From Flavobacterium odoriferum (GTDB lineage Bacteria; Bacteroidota; Bacteroidia; Flavobacteriales; Flavobacteriaceae): DNA of 64,000 nt. This document shows, piece by piece, positions 24,582 to 33,427 of the stretch. A program made the translations under genes and the position numbers. Position 1 is the first letter of the stretch; each line of letters begins with the position of its first letter. Under the pieces are notes generated by a model, which was given only the letters and a program-made list of their open reading frames with translations, did no database searches and had not been told where the DNA came from. Where the stretch lies: positions 1-64,000 of the forward strand of contig NZ_JAMKFA010000010.1 in the NCBI RefSeq assembly GCF_025499515.1. Direction: 5' to 3'.

Positions 24582-25649
24582 TTACACAGAATAATCTTCA
24601 AAAGCTTTGTAAATCAATTCGTTATCTGATTCTTGATTGATTTTAATTTTTCCAATTCCGTCAAGTAAGGCGAATTGAACTTTTCCAAACTCATTTTTTT
24701 TGTCAAAAATCAGCAGTTCAATGATTTTTTCGATATCGATTTGTGAGAATTCAACTCGTTCAAAAATATCATTAATAATGTATTTAATCTCCTGATATTC
24801 TTCTTTTGTTAGTAATTCTTTTTCTCTGGAAATAAAGCTTTCTAATATCATTCCAACTGCAATTGCTTCGCCATGAAGTAAACTTGTTTTGCTGTCATTT
24901 TCTAAGAAATAGCTCTCAATTGCATGACCTAAAGTGTGACCAAAATTCAATGATTTTCTAATTCCATTCTCAGTTAAATCTTCACAAACAATCTCGTTTT
25001 TTATTTGAATTGATTGGTGAATTAATTGGTTTAAATCCTCTGTTTGTAAGTTTTTTAGGTTTTTAAATTTATCCCAATATTTTTTATCGAAAATCAATCC
25101 ATGTTTCAGCATTTCTGCTAAACCAGAACGCATTTCGTTTTGAGGTAACGTACTTAAAAATTGCGTATCAACAATCACAGCTTTTGGTTCTCGAATGATT
25201 CCAATTTGATTCTTTAAATTTCCTAAATCGACACCATTTTTTCCTCCAATTGAAGCATCAACCATAGAAAGTAAAGTTGTTGGAATATTAATAAAGTCAA
25301 TTCCTCTTTTAAATGTACAAGCAACAAATCCACCCAAGTCAGAAATTACACCACCACCTAAATTAATAAGAATACTTTTTCTATCACCACCTAAATCCGA
25401 CAAGGCGCCCCAAACTTCTGTACAAGTAGCAATGTTTTTGTGAATTTCGCCAACTTCCAATTCGATGATTTCAATTTCGATTTCAGTTGCCAAATTGTTT
25501 AACAAATGTGGTAAACAATATTGCGATGTATTTTCGTCAACTAAAATAAAAATCTTAGAATAGTGAGAAGGTTTTAGCATTTCTGCTAAAGTTTCATATC
25601 CTTTAGAATCAAAGTAAACACTATAATTGTTGGCTGTAATTGTTTGCAT
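24582..25649 (-). CDS. aroB: 3-dehydroquinate synthase
   Basis: A 355-residue NAD- and metal-dependent enzyme of the shikimate pathway, of normal length. GGGVISDLGGFVACTFKRGIDFINIPTTLL is covered by residues about 98-128 and shows GGGVxxDLGG and PTTLL typical of AroB; the metal site is in LNFGHTLGHAIE near residue 240. It turns DAHP into 3-dehydroquinate. It stands alone, divergent from proline dehydrogenase, with the arginine decarboxylase leader downstream. Confidence 0.95.
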   Translation of the reverse strand: MQTITANNYSVYFDSKGYETLAEMLKPSHYSKIFILVDENTSQYCLPHLLNNLATEIEIEIIELEVGEIHKNIATCTEVWGALSDLGGDRKSILINLGGGVISDLGGFVACTFKRGIDFINIPTTLLSMVDASIGGKNGVDLGNLKNQIGIIREPKAVIVDTQFLSTLPQNEMRSGLAEMLKHGLIFDKKYWDKFKNLKNLQTEDLNQLIHQSIQIKNEIVCEDLTENGIRKSLNFGHTLGHAIESYFLENDSKTSLLHGEAIAVGMILESFISREKELLTKEEYQEIKYIINDIFERVEFSQIDIEKIIELLIFDKKNEFGKVQFALLDGIGKIKINQESDNELIYKAFEDYSV

Positions 25650-25713
25650 GTAAAAAGCTTGAATTTTATTGCAAAATAAGGCATTTTTTATTTAAAATTC
25701 GTAAAAACTGATG

Positions 25714-25721
25714 TATATTTG
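25714..25721 (+). promoter_or_regulatory. TAnnTTTG box for proline dehydrogenase
   Basis: TATATTTG lies 23 bases before ATG 25745. It overlaps an upstream in-frame GTG at 25721, which therefore cannot be the start. Confidence 0.6.
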
Positions 25722-25744
25722 TGTCGCTTTTTATCAAAAATATC

Positions 25745-26911
25745 ATGAATAAAATATTTGACAATACACAAGTTGCTTTTTCTTTAAAAAGTGATACCGA
25801 ACTAGAAAGAGCTTACTTTCTTTTTAAATTAATTGCAAGTCAACCACTTGTAAAAATTGGAACTGCCGTTACTAATTTCGCACTAAAAGCCCATTTACCT
25901 GTTGAAGGATTAATTCGTTCAACTGTTTTTGATCATTTTTGTGGTGGTGTAAATGAGGTTGATTGCTTAAAAGTAGTTGATAATATGTTTACCAAAGGAG
26001 TTTCATCAGTTTTGGATTATTCTGTGGAAGGTAAAGAAGAAGAAGCTCAATTTGATGCAGCTTTAGAAATGACTTTAAAAACGATTGAATTTGCTAGAGA
26101 ACGTGAAGCAATCCCGTTTGCGGTTTTTAAGCCAACTGGTTTTGGTCGTTTAGATTTATATGAAAAAGTAGGAGAGAAGACAGTTTTAACAGAAGCTGAA
26201 CAACAAGAATGGAATCGAGTAATTTCACGTTTTGATTTAGCTTGTAAAACAGCACATGAAAAAGACGTTTTGTTATTAATTGATGCGGAAGAAAATTGGA
26301 TGCAAGATGCTGCAGATGCTATTGTTGCTGACATGATGCGTAAATATAACAAACAAAAAGCCATTGTTTTCAATACGTTACAAATGTATCGTTGGGATAG
26401 ATTAGACTATTTGAAAAGTTTGCACGATCAAGCAAAATCAGAAGGTTTTTACATTGGAATGAAATTAGTTCGTGGTGCTTATATGGAAAAAGAGAATGAT
26501 AGAGCGGCAGAACGTGGTTTAAAATCTCCAATTTGTGTTTCTAAAGAAGCTACAGATATTAATTATGATGCAGCGGTTTTATACATGATTGAAAACATTG
26601 ATAAAATGGCAATTTTTGCAGGAACCCATAACGAAGAAAGTTCTTATAAGTTAATGCAATTAATGGCTGAAAAAGGAATTGCGAAAAATGATAAACGCAT
26701 CTTCTTTGGTCAATTATTAGGAATGAGTGATAACATCAGTTTTAATTTAGCTGAAAACGGTTACAATGTAGCTAAATATTTACCATTTGGTCCTGTAAGA
26801 GATGTTATGCCTTACTTAATAAGAAGAGCAGAAGAAAATACTTCAGTTGCTGGACAAACCAGTAGAGAGTTAACGTTGATTAAGAAAGAGAAGGAAAGAA
26901 GAAAGTTATAA
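25745..26911 (+). CDS. putA: proline dehydrogenase
   Basis: A 388-residue FAD-dependent barrel enzyme that oxidises proline to pyrroline-5-carboxylate. LLIDAEENWMQDAAD, MYRWDRLDYL and KLVRGAYMEKEN are family motifs, and the C-terminal YLIRRAEENTSVAGQ carries the Arg pair that binds the proline carboxylate. It is the single-function form (no P5C dehydrogenase domain), as usual in Bacteroidota. ATG 25745 follows the promoter box at a suitable distance. The gene ends at a terminator shared with the convergent DEAD-box helicase. Confidence 0.94.
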   Translation: MNKIFDNTQVAFSLKSDTELERAYFLFKLIASQPLVKIGTAVTNFALKAHLPVEGLIRSTVFDHFCGGVNEVDCLKVVDNMFTKGVSSVLDYSVEGKEEEAQFDAALEMTLKTIEFAREREAIPFAVFKPTGFGRLDLYEKVGEKTVLTEAEQQEWNRVISRFDLACKTAHEKDVLLLIDAEENWMQDAADAIVADMMRKYNKQKAIVFNTLQMYRWDRLDYLKSLHDQAKSEGFYIGMKLVRGAYMEKENDRAAERGLKSPICVSKEATDINYDAAVLYMIENIDKMAIFAGTHNEESSYKLMQLMAEKGIAKNDKRIFFGQLLGMSDNISFNLAENGYNVAKYLPFGPVRDVMPYLIRRAEENTSVAGQTSRELTLIKKEKERRKL

Positions 26912-26919
26912 ATTAAAAC

Positions 26920-26948
26920 AAAAAACGTTGGTTAATACCAACGTTTTT
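26920..26948. terminator. bidirectional terminator containing a stop codon
   Basis: AAAAAACGTTGGT and ACCAACGTTTTTT form a 13-bp stem around TAAT. The stop codon of the convergent helicase (26932-26934) is in its loop. Confidence 0.88.
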
Positions 26949-28185
26949 TGTTTTTCTTAGAAGCTTCCGATTTTCTTGAGTTTGAATTCGGATTCATTTT
27001 GTTTTTATTTCTTAAATCAGGCTTTGCATCTGGATTTATTTCTTCATCACGCCAAGTGTATTGATGGTCTGTTACCACTTTAACTTTCATGCGAATTAAT
27101 TTCTCAATATCTAACCAATATGCTTTTTCATCTTTTCCACAAAAAGAAATCGCTAAACCTGAATTTCCTGCACGACCTGTTCGTCCAATTCTGTGTACAT
27201 AGGTTTCAGAAATATTTGGAATATCAAAATTAATTACAAACGGAAGTTGCTCAATATCAATTCCTCTGGCAGCAATATCTGTAGCTACTAAAATATCAAT
27301 TTCTTTATTTTTGAATTGTTCCAGAACTCGCTGACGCGCATTTTGCGATTTATCACCATGAATGGCTTCTGCTTTAATGTGTGCTTTTTTCAACACTTTA
27401 ACAATATTGTCAGCACCATGTTTGGTTCTTGTAAAAACTAAAGCATTACTCAAACTTTCTTCAATAATTAATTGTTTTAATAACAATCTTTTATCGTCTT
27501 TATTTACAAAATATACTTTTTGAGATACATTTTCAGCTGTAGATGAAATTGGTGTTACCGAAATATATTTTGGTTTAGTTAAAAAAGTATCGGCTAATTC
27601 TCTAATTGCTAATGGCATCGTTGCCGAAAAAAGCAAGGTTTGTCTGTTATCGGGTGTTAATTTGATGATTTTTTTTACATCATTAATAAAGCCCATGTCT
27701 AACATTTGATCGGCTTCGTCTAAAACCAAATGGTGCATATGATTTAAATCGATAAACCCTTGTTTATGAAGGTCTAAAAGTCTTCCAGGCGTTGCTATTA
27801 AAACATCAATACCGCTTTTTAATTCATTTACTTGCGACATTTGATTTACACCACCAAAAATAACTAACGATTTAACATTAGTATATTTTCCGTAGGTTTT
27901 AAAACTTTCGTCAATTTGGATAGCTAATTCACGAGTTGGCGTAACCACAAGTGTTCTAATGTGCTTTGCTTTTTTTGCAGAACCAACTATGCGGTGAATT
28001 AAATTTAAAATAGGAATGGCAAACGCACCTGTTTTTCCAGTTCCTGTTTGAGCACAAGCCACTAAATCTTGTCCTAATAAAATTTCAGGAATGGCTTGTT
28101 CTTGGATAGGAGTAGGATTAGTGTATCCTTCTTCTTCCAATGCTTGTTGTATGTTGTTGTATAATTTTAAATCGTTAAATGTCAT
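26932..28185 (-). CDS. DEAD-box RNA helicase (RhlE-like)
   Basis: A 417-residue ATP-dependent RNA helicase. The Q motif is GYTNPTPIQEQAIP; motif I is AQTGTGKT near residue 46; motif II is LDEADQML near 155; motif III is SAT; motif VI is HRIGRTGRAG near 330. The C-terminal tail is short and basic (KNKMNPNSNSRKSEASKKNKKRWY), suited to RNA contact. It likely acts in ribosome assembly or RNA turnover, and cold conditions often raise its level; the sequence does not show which. TACCTTTG (28224-28231) provides a -7 box upstream. Confidence 0.95.
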   Translation of the reverse strand: MTFNDLKLYNNIQQALEEEGYTNPTPIQEQAIPEILLGQDLVACAQTGTGKTGAFAIPILNLIHRIVGSAKKAKHIRTLVVTPTRELAIQIDESFKTYGKYTNVKSLVIFGGVNQMSQVNELKSGIDVLIATPGRLLDLHKQGFIDLNHMHHLVLDEADQMLDMGFINDVKKIIKLTPDNRQTLLFSATMPLAIRELADTFLTKPKYISVTPISSTAENVSQKVYFVNKDDKRLLLKQLIIEESLSNALVFTRTKHGADNIVKVLKKAHIKAEAIHGDKSQNARQRVLEQFKNKEIDILVATDIAARGIDIEQLPFVINFDIPNISETYVHRIGRTGRAGNSGLAISFCGKDEKAYWLDIEKLIRMKVKVVTDHQYTWRDEEINPDAKPDLRNKNKMNPNSNSRKSEASKKNKKRWY

Positions 28186-28223
28186 ATAATATTATTAGTC
28201 CTATTGAACTTTCAATAAGAGTA

Positions 28224-28231
28224 CAAAGGTA
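28224..28231 (-). promoter_or_regulatory. TAnnTTTG box for the DEAD-box helicase
   Basis: TACCTTTG on the minus strand, 38 bases before the start codon at 28185. Confidence 0.55.
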
Positions 28232-28254
28232 GTGTTTTAATTTTTGATGTAGAA

Positions 28255-29283
28255 TTAAGCTTTTGCTTTCATAAAATCAGTAATCATTGAAGCAATTAAT
28301 TTTCCTGTTAAATGATTATTTTTTGAATCATCAAGTTCAGGAGCACCTTCACAAATATGTAAATAAGAAGCGTTTTGATGTTTGCCAAAGTAGTATAAAT
28401 AATGACGAGCTTTATCTACACTAAAACCACTCAATGTCATAGCACTTGAAGGAATGTTTGGAATAGCGTCTAAATCAAGTTCAATACCAAAAGGTTCATT
28501 TTTAATGAATTCTAATGCATTTTCAAGTTCGGTTTCAAAGTTTTTTTCGCGTTTTACTTCAATTTCTTCATAGGTAACAAATTTTACTCTTGAAGTTAAT
28601 TCTTTCAATGTATTGAAAACACTTTTTGAAACAAAATTTTCATGCAAACCAAAAACGAAATATTTCTTTAAAAAACCATCTTCATAGGCGTAGCTAAATC
28701 CATTTCCTGAATGTCTTCCTTCTAAAATCCTAAAATCGGTATGGGCGTCAAAGTTAATTGCATTTACAGGTTTTCCTTTAGCAAGAGCTAATCCTTTTAT
28801 GTTTCCATAAGCGTTATTGTGTCCACCACCAATAATAATTGGAATTTTTCCTGCTTTTACAATTTGGTGTACAACATGAGAAACTTCAGCATCAATTTTT
28901 TCAACTAATTTAAAAAGCTCTTTACGTTCTTCTTTAATTTTTGAATCTAACGATTGTGCCGCTTCAATTTCAGAAGTTATATCTAAGTGTCCTAAAACCA
29001 AAAGATTACTTCCTTTACAAAACTTATTATGTTGAATGTTTACTAAACTATTTAATGCACTTTGGTAGGCTGTAGCTGTTCCTGGTCTTCCTAAATTAGC
29101 TCTAACGCCAATGTCTTCTGTAATCCCAAAAAGCACAAATTTTGCTTCACAAGAAGCCATAAATTCTAAAATATTAGTATCTTTAGGAACAGTAATTATT
29201 TTTTCTCCAAACTTTATTTCACCACTTCTGTGATGTGTAATTTTTGCTAATTCATTTTGATTAAGCAAGATAATATTTTCCAT
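28255..29283 (-). CDS. hutG: formimidoylglutamase (arginase superfamily)
   Basis: A 342-residue Mn-dependent ureohydrolase. The metal ligands are in GGGHNNAYGN, NFDAHTDFR and ELDLDAIP, the three signature motifs of the arginase fold. The long N-terminal part with TEDIGVRANLGRPG and the size favour formimidoylglutamase, the last step of histidine breakdown, over agmatinase; hutI and hutH in the window support this. Agmatinase is not excluded, which matters because arginine decarboxylase is nearby with no partner. ATG 29283 is chosen; the TACATTTG promoter box (29305-29312) excludes the upstream ATG at 29307. Confidence 0.85.
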   Translation of the reverse strand: MENIILLNQNELAKITHHRSGEIKFGEKIITVPKDTNILEFMASCEAKFVLFGITEDIGVRANLGRPGTATAYQSALNSLVNIQHNKFCKGSNLLVLGHLDITSEIEAAQSLDSKIKEERKELFKLVEKIDAEVSHVVHQIVKAGKIPIIIGGGHNNAYGNIKGLALAKGKPVNAINFDAHTDFRILEGRHSGNGFSYAYEDGFLKKYFVFGLHENFVSKSVFNTLKELTSRVKFVTYEEIEVKREKNFETELENALEFIKNEPFGIELDLDAIPNIPSSAMTLSGFSVDKARHYLYYFGKHQNASYLHICEGAPELDDSKNNHLTGKLIASMITDFMKAKA

Positions 29284-29304
29284 AAAATGTTTTAAAAAGC
29301 CTTT

Positions 29305-29312
29305 CAAATGTA
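29305..29312 (-). promoter_or_regulatory. TAnnTTTG box for hutG
   Basis: TACATTTG on the minus strand, 21 bases before ATG 29283. It decides the start of the gene. Confidence 0.6.
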
Positions 29313-29365
29313 CTATTTTAAAATAAATTTCGTTATATAAATACCAAAAATACTTTTTTTAGTCG

Positions 29366-29373
29366 TACTTTTG
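29366..29373 (+). promoter_or_regulatory. TAnnTTTG box for the coiled-coil membrane protein
   Basis: TACTTTTG on the plus strand, 33 bases before ATG 29407. Confidence 0.6.
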
Positions 29374-29406
29374 GTGAACAATTTAACCTACGAACAAACA
29401 ATTACA

Positions 29407-30285
29407 ATGGAAAACAAATCAAACAATTCAGGACTTAAAGCAGCGATAGTTGTTTTAGCTTTATTACTTTTAGGGAGCATTGGCTATATTTACAAGTTAA
29501 CAACCGACAACAAAGAGACGGTTAACACCCTTACAACTGAAAAAGAAACATTAGCAGAAGAATTAAAAGCAAAAATTGCTGAGTATGATGTAATGATTGC
29601 CGATAATACTGCTTTAAAAGATGAGCTCCAAGCTGAACAAGCAAAAATGGTAGAACTTTTAGAACAAGTTGAAAAATCCAAGGGAGATGTGGCTGCAATG
29701 GCTAAATACAAAGCTTCTTATCTTAAATTAAAAGGTGAGATGGATAATTTAGTTGCTGAAAACAAACTTTTAAAAGAAGAAAATGTAACGTTGACTTCAA
29801 GTTTGGATAGTACAAAAGTGGTTTTAGATGATGCAAAAAAGTTTAATGACACTTTATTAGTTCAAAACGAAGGATTAACTAAAACCGTTGAAAAAGGTTC
29901 TAAATTGGCTGTTTTAAACTTAAAAGTTTTAGCAGTTAAAGAAAGAAGTTCAGGAAAACAAATTGAAACAGATAAAGCAGGAAGAGCAGATAAATTAAAA
30001 GTAAGCTTTTTAATTGCTGAAAATCAAATTGCTAAAACAGGAAACAGAGAATATTATGTTCAAATAATTGACAGTAAAAATAATATTTTAGGTGAAAAGA
30101 AAACAATTCCAGCAGGTGATAAAACTTTAACGTATAGTTTTATTACAACTGTAAAATACGAAAACAAAACAGTTCAAGTAAATGAAGAAGTTGCGGGTAA
30201 AGATTTTGCTGCAGGAACTTACTTTGTAAATGTATTTGATAAAAATTCTGAATTAGTATCAAAAACAAGTTTTAATTTGAGATAA
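29407..30285 (+). CDS. membrane-anchored coiled-coil protein
   Basis: A 292-residue protein: short Asn-rich start, one membrane helix (residues about 10-30, AAIVVLALLLLGSIGYIY), then a long heptad-like coiled coil to about residue 165 rich in Glu, Lys and Leu, then a beta-rich C-terminal domain (KVSFLIAENQIAKTGNREYYVQII) ending in SKTSFNLR. Databases often call such proteins SMC-like because of the coiled coil; no ATPase is present. The topology places the coiled coil and terminal domain in the periplasm. The role is unknown; envelope scaffold is a guess. ATG 29407 is chosen because upstream in-frame codons overlap the promoter. Confidence 0.78.
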   Translation: MENKSNNSGLKAAIVVLALLLLGSIGYIYKLTTDNKETVNTLTTEKETLAEELKAKIAEYDVMIADNTALKDELQAEQAKMVELLEQVEKSKGDVAAMAKYKASYLKLKGEMDNLVAENKLLKEENVTLTSSLDSTKVVLDDAKKFNDTLLVQNEGLTKTVEKGSKLAVLNLKVLAVKERSSGKQIETDKAGRADKLKVSFLIAENQIAKTGNREYYVQIIDSKNNILGEKKTIPAGDKTLTYSFITTVKYENKTVQVNEEVAGKDFAAGTYFVNVFDKNSELVSKTSFNLR

Positions 30286-30310
30286 TATCCCCTAAATTTT
30301 CTCAATAGAA

Positions 30311-30343
30311 AATCCCGATAGAATTAATTTATCGGGATTTTTT
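30311..30343. terminator. bidirectional terminator
   Basis: AATCCCGAT (30311-30319) pairs with ATCGGGATT (30331-30339), with a T run after it, between the coiled-coil gene and the convergent crcB. Confidence 0.85.
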
Positions 30344-30721
30344 TTATAAAAATTTTGAAAGATAATTACCAATTCCAACTGCGGTTATGGTTAAAATTAT
30401 CGAAGTAATAATATATAAGTAAGCCATTACTTGTTGATTATTTTGAAATAAATTATAATTTTCAATTGCAAAACTTGAAAAAGTTGTAAATCCACCACAA
30501 AAGCCAACAATCAATAAAAATTTTAACGGATGATTTTCAGGAAAATATTTTGAGATATATCCAATAAATAATCCAATTAATAAACTTCCAAAAACATTCA
30601 CCAATAAAGTGCTTATTGGAAATGAACTTTGAAAATATTTTGTGGTTATCCAATGCGTCAAATAGCGAAAAACACTCCCAACTGCACCGCCAATCCCAAC
30701 AAATAAAATTGTTTTTAGCAT
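30344..30721 (-). CDS. crcB: fluoride channel CrcB/Fluc
   Basis: A 125-residue four-helix membrane protein of the double-barrelled fluoride exporter family. GGAVGSVFRYL (helix 1), TLLVNVFGSLLIG (helix 2, with the conserved Asn) and GFCGGFTTFSSFA (helix 3, carrying the Phe box and the sodium-site break) are the hallmarks. ATG 30721 starts one base after the hutI stop, so it is translated with hutI; an ATG at 30742 inside hutI is less likely. The link to histidine breakdown has no evident meaning. No fluoride riboswitch is possible because hutI directly precedes it. Confidence 0.93.
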   Translation of the reverse strand: MLKTILFVGIGGAVGSVFRYLTHWITTKYFQSSFPISTLLVNVFGSLLIGLFIGYISKYFPENHPLKFLLIVGFCGGFTTFSSFAIENYNLFQNNQQVMAYLYIITSIILTITAVGIGNYLSKFL

Positions 30722-30722
30722 A

Positions 30723-31958
30723 TTAAATAAATTTTCCTTCAATCATTATTTTATCAATCAAATTTGTACCAAATGCATAAGGTAGTTGGTAAAAACTCAT
30801 TATTGGTTTTGTAATAATAAGATTTGCTTTTTTACCTTTTGTGATACTTCCGTGAGTTTCTGAAATTCCCATAGCATAAGCTCCGTTGATAGTTGCAGCG
30901 TTGATAACTTCTTCAGGTGTCATTTTCATTTTGATACAAGCGGTTGCTACTACAAAATTCATATTTCCAGATGGCGTGGTGCCAGGATTGTAATCTGTAG
31001 CCAAAGCTAATGGCAAACCTGCATTCATCATTTTACGAGCTGGCGTGTAGGGAATACTAATAAAATAAGAACAACTTGGCAAAGCAACTGGCATTGTTTT
31101 ACTGTTTTTCAACACTTCAATATCTTCATCGGTTACAATTTCTAAATGATCAACTGATAAAGCTCCATTTTCTACACAAGCTTTGATTCCTTCAATTGCT
31201 GTAAATTGGTTGACATGAATTTTTGCTTCGAGACCATATTTTCTTCCAGCTTCCATGATTTTTATTGTTTCGTCTACCGAAAAATAACCTGTTTCTAAGA
31301 AAGCATCAATATAATCAGCTAAATTTTCGGAAGCAATTTTAGGTAACATTTCATTGATAATCAAATCGATATAAGCCGAATGATTTTCTTTGTATTCAAG
31401 AGGAAAAGCATGTGCACCAAGAAATGTAGCTTTTATCGCAATTGGATAATTTTCTTTTAAACGTTTAATAACTCGAAGCATTTTCAATTCGCCTTCAACC
31501 GTTAATCCATAACCAGATTTGATTTCTACCGCACCAGTTCCTTGTTGCATAACTTCTTCTAAACGCAATTTTGATTGCTCGTAAATATCGTCTTCTGAAG
31601 TTTCGTTTAGGTTTTTAGCCGAATTCAATATTCCGCCACCACGATTGGCAATTTCTTCGTACGACAAACCATTAATTCTATCTACAAATTCTTGAATTCT
31701 ATTTCCTGCGTAAACTATGTGAGTGTGACTATCTACCCATGTTGGTAAAACCACTTTACCAGTAAAATCAATAATTTCAGCATTTGGAATAGTCGGACAA
31801 TTTTCCATAGGACCAAAATCGGAAATTAAATTATCATTAACTAGGAGAAAAGCATTGTCAATTTTAGGCAAAATAGCCATATCTGAACCAGAAATTTTGT
31901 CAATGTGATTTTCTCTAACTTGTAAAAGTTCTTTTATATTGATGAATAATGTTTGCAT
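30723..31958 (-). CDS. hutI: imidazolonepropionase
   Basis: A 411-residue metal-dependent amidohydrolase, of normal length, third step of histidine breakdown. The metal ligands are in VDSHTHIVYAGN near residue 76 and HVNQFTAIEG near 248; DHLEIVTDEDI follows and the last metal Asp is in ALATDYNPGT near residue 324. It converts imidazolone propionate to N-formimidoylglutamate, the substrate of the hutG product encoded 1.4 kb to the left. crcB follows it immediately. Cytoplasmic. Confidence 0.95.
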   Translation of the reverse strand: MQTLFINIKELLQVRENHIDKISGSDMAILPKIDNAFLLVNDNLISDFGPMENCPTIPNAEIIDFTGKVVLPTWVDSHTHIVYAGNRIQEFVDRINGLSYEEIANRGGGILNSAKNLNETSEDDIYEQSKLRLEEVMQQGTGAVEIKSGYGLTVEGELKMLRVIKRLKENYPIAIKATFLGAHAFPLEYKENHSAYIDLIINEMLPKIASENLADYIDAFLETGYFSVDETIKIMEAGRKYGLEAKIHVNQFTAIEGIKACVENGALSVDHLEIVTDEDIEVLKNSKTMPVALPSCSYFISIPYTPARKMMNAGLPLALATDYNPGTTPSGNMNFVVATACIKMKMTPEEVINAATINGAYAMGISETHGSITKGKKANLIITKPIMSFYQLPYAFGTNLIDKIMIEGKFI

Positions 31959-32029
31959 TAAAAATAAATTTGAGTAAAAATACTTCTCATTTTTAAAAAC
32001 TCCTATCTTTATGTCAAAATTTATTTGTT

Positions 32030-33100
32030 TTGAGAAAAATTAAATATAAAAAAGGAAGAAAAGTTCATCCAAGTACATTGGAATATACTGGTAGTCATAA
32101 AGATACGCCAACAGAAATTCAGTTATTCGTTTATAATGCTGATGATGTTACCGAAATACAGCAACTTCATGTAGATGAAATTCAAGATACTATTGATACT
32201 TCCAAGGTTAATTGGCTTAACATTCATGGATTGAACGAACCTGAAATTATTGCAAAAATTGGTGAAAAATTTGAAGCTGATAGCTTTATAATTGGAGATA
32301 TTTTGAATACTACTAAGCGAACAAAACTAGAAGAATATCACAATATTCTATTTTTTAATGTGAAATCGCTTTTGCCAATTGAAAATTCAGATAATATTAA
32401 TTACGAACAAATTAGTTTTATTTTGAAAGACAATGTTTTGTTGTCGTTTCAAGAAAAAAGAAGTGATTTTTTTACTCATATTCGCGAACGAATTAGAACC
32501 AATTCGGGAGTGGTTAGAACCAAAAGAGCTGACTTTTTGTTGTATTTATTGTTAGATGCAATTATTGAAAATTTTTACATTACAATCGAAAGTGAAGAAG
32601 ATAGAGTAGACGAAATTATAAATCTTTCAAAATCCAGCACAAAGCCGGAAGTTTTAGAATTGATTGAAAAACATCGGGATAATTTTAATTTCTTGAAACG
32701 CTCTATTATTCCTTTGCGTGATTCGTTATATTCGATTAAGAGCATGAAAGATGACGATGTGTTTAATGATATTCAGGCCGAAAATTATTCTTTTTTTTCA
32801 AGATTACATCAAAAATGTTTGGAACTTTTAGAACAAATTGAATCCGATTTAATTACGTTAGAAAGTGCATCGAGTTACTTTTTTTCGGCTCAAAATCATA
32901 AAATGAATGAGGTAATGAAATCATTGACAGTGGTTTCTATGTTTTTCTTGCCTTTAACGTTCATTGTAGGTGTTTATGGTATGAACTTTAAGTATTTTCC
33001 TGAGTTAGAGTGGGATAATGGTTATTTCATCATTTGGGGTGTTATGATATTAGTGGTTTTGTTCATGTTTGTTTATTTTAAAATGAAAAAGTGGTTTTAA
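32030..33100 (+). CDS. corA: CorA-family magnesium/cobalt transporter
   Basis: A 356-residue protein: a large N-terminal cytoplasmic funnel, a long stalk helix, and two C-terminal membrane helices. The pore signature GMN occurs in VGVYGMNFKYFPE near residue 318, between the helices. It begins with TTG at 32030: the only nearby upstream ATG (32011) is in another frame and the first in-frame ATG is far inside the protein. It likely carries Mg2+ across the inner membrane. Single-gene unit, divergent from hutI. Confidence 0.93.
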   Translation: MRKIKYKKGRKVHPSTLEYTGSHKDTPTEIQLFVYNADDVTEIQQLHVDEIQDTIDTSKVNWLNIHGLNEPEIIAKIGEKFEADSFIIGDILNTTKRTKLEEYHNILFFNVKSLLPIENSDNINYEQISFILKDNVLLSFQEKRSDFFTHIRERIRTNSGVVRTKRADFLLYLLLDAIIENFYITIESEEDRVDEIINLSKSSTKPEVLELIEKHRDNFNFLKRSIIPLRDSLYSIKSMKDDDVFNDIQAENYSFFSRLHQKCLELLEQIESDLITLESASSYFFSAQNHKMNEVMKSLTVVSMFFLPLTFIVGVYGMNFKYFPELEWDNGYFIIWGVMILVVLFMFVYFKMKKWF

Positions 33101-33126
33101 AAGCTGTAAAATAATTAACGTTTATA

Positions 33127-33157
33127 TTGTTCAAAATAAATATTCCACTTATCTTTG
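33127..33157 (+). promoter_or_regulatory. flavobacterial promoter for a 56-residue protein
   Basis: TTG at 33127-33129 is followed after 20 bases by TATCTTTG at 33150-33157, a full match to the TTG/TAnnTTTG promoter type. The small gene starts 28 bases downstream. Confidence 0.72.
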
Positions 33158-33185
33158 ACAAGAATTCATAAATTCCGGAAAAATC

Positions 33186-33356
33186 ATGTTTGAATTTCAA
33201 CAGTACCTAGGTTTTTTACTTTTCTTAACCATTTTAACTATTGGTTTTTGGTTGATGATATTCTTAGTAGGATTTGTTCACTATTGGTTGGGCGGTGCTA
33301 TCATGGAGTTGATTAAAGAGAAAAGAGCTAAAAGACAAGCTGAACTAGAAAATTAA
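33186..33356 (+). CDS. small single-helix membrane protein (56 aa)
   Basis: A 56-residue protein starting MFEFQQYLGFLLFLTIL, with one or two hydrophobic helices covering residues about 7-40, and ending in a charged tail (MELIKEKRAKRQAELEN). The ATG at 33186 follows a full promoter and the gene is followed by a terminator, so it is a free-standing transcription unit; the amphipathic-to-charged layout suggests an inner-membrane protein. I do not recognise a named family. It is short enough to be missed by usual length cutoffs. Confidence 0.72.
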   Translation: MFEFQQYLGFLLFLTILTIGFWLMIFLVGFVHYWLGGAIMELIKEKRAKRQAELEN

Positions 33357-33378
33357 TTTTTTAGTTTTTAAAAATAAA

Positions 33379-33406
33379 AAGTCCCGAATTATCGGGACTT
33401 TTTTTT
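33379..33406. terminator. bidirectional terminator
   Basis: GTCCCGA and TCGGGAC form a stem around ATTA, with an A run before and a T run after, between the small membrane-protein gene and the convergent TonB-type receptor gene. Confidence 0.87.
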
Positions 33407-33427
33407 ATTGCTTTTGTTGAGTAAAAA

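Noticed and set aside
30344-30743. Fluoride riboswitch before crcB
   Set aside because: crcB starts one base after the hutI stop, leaving no room for a leader.
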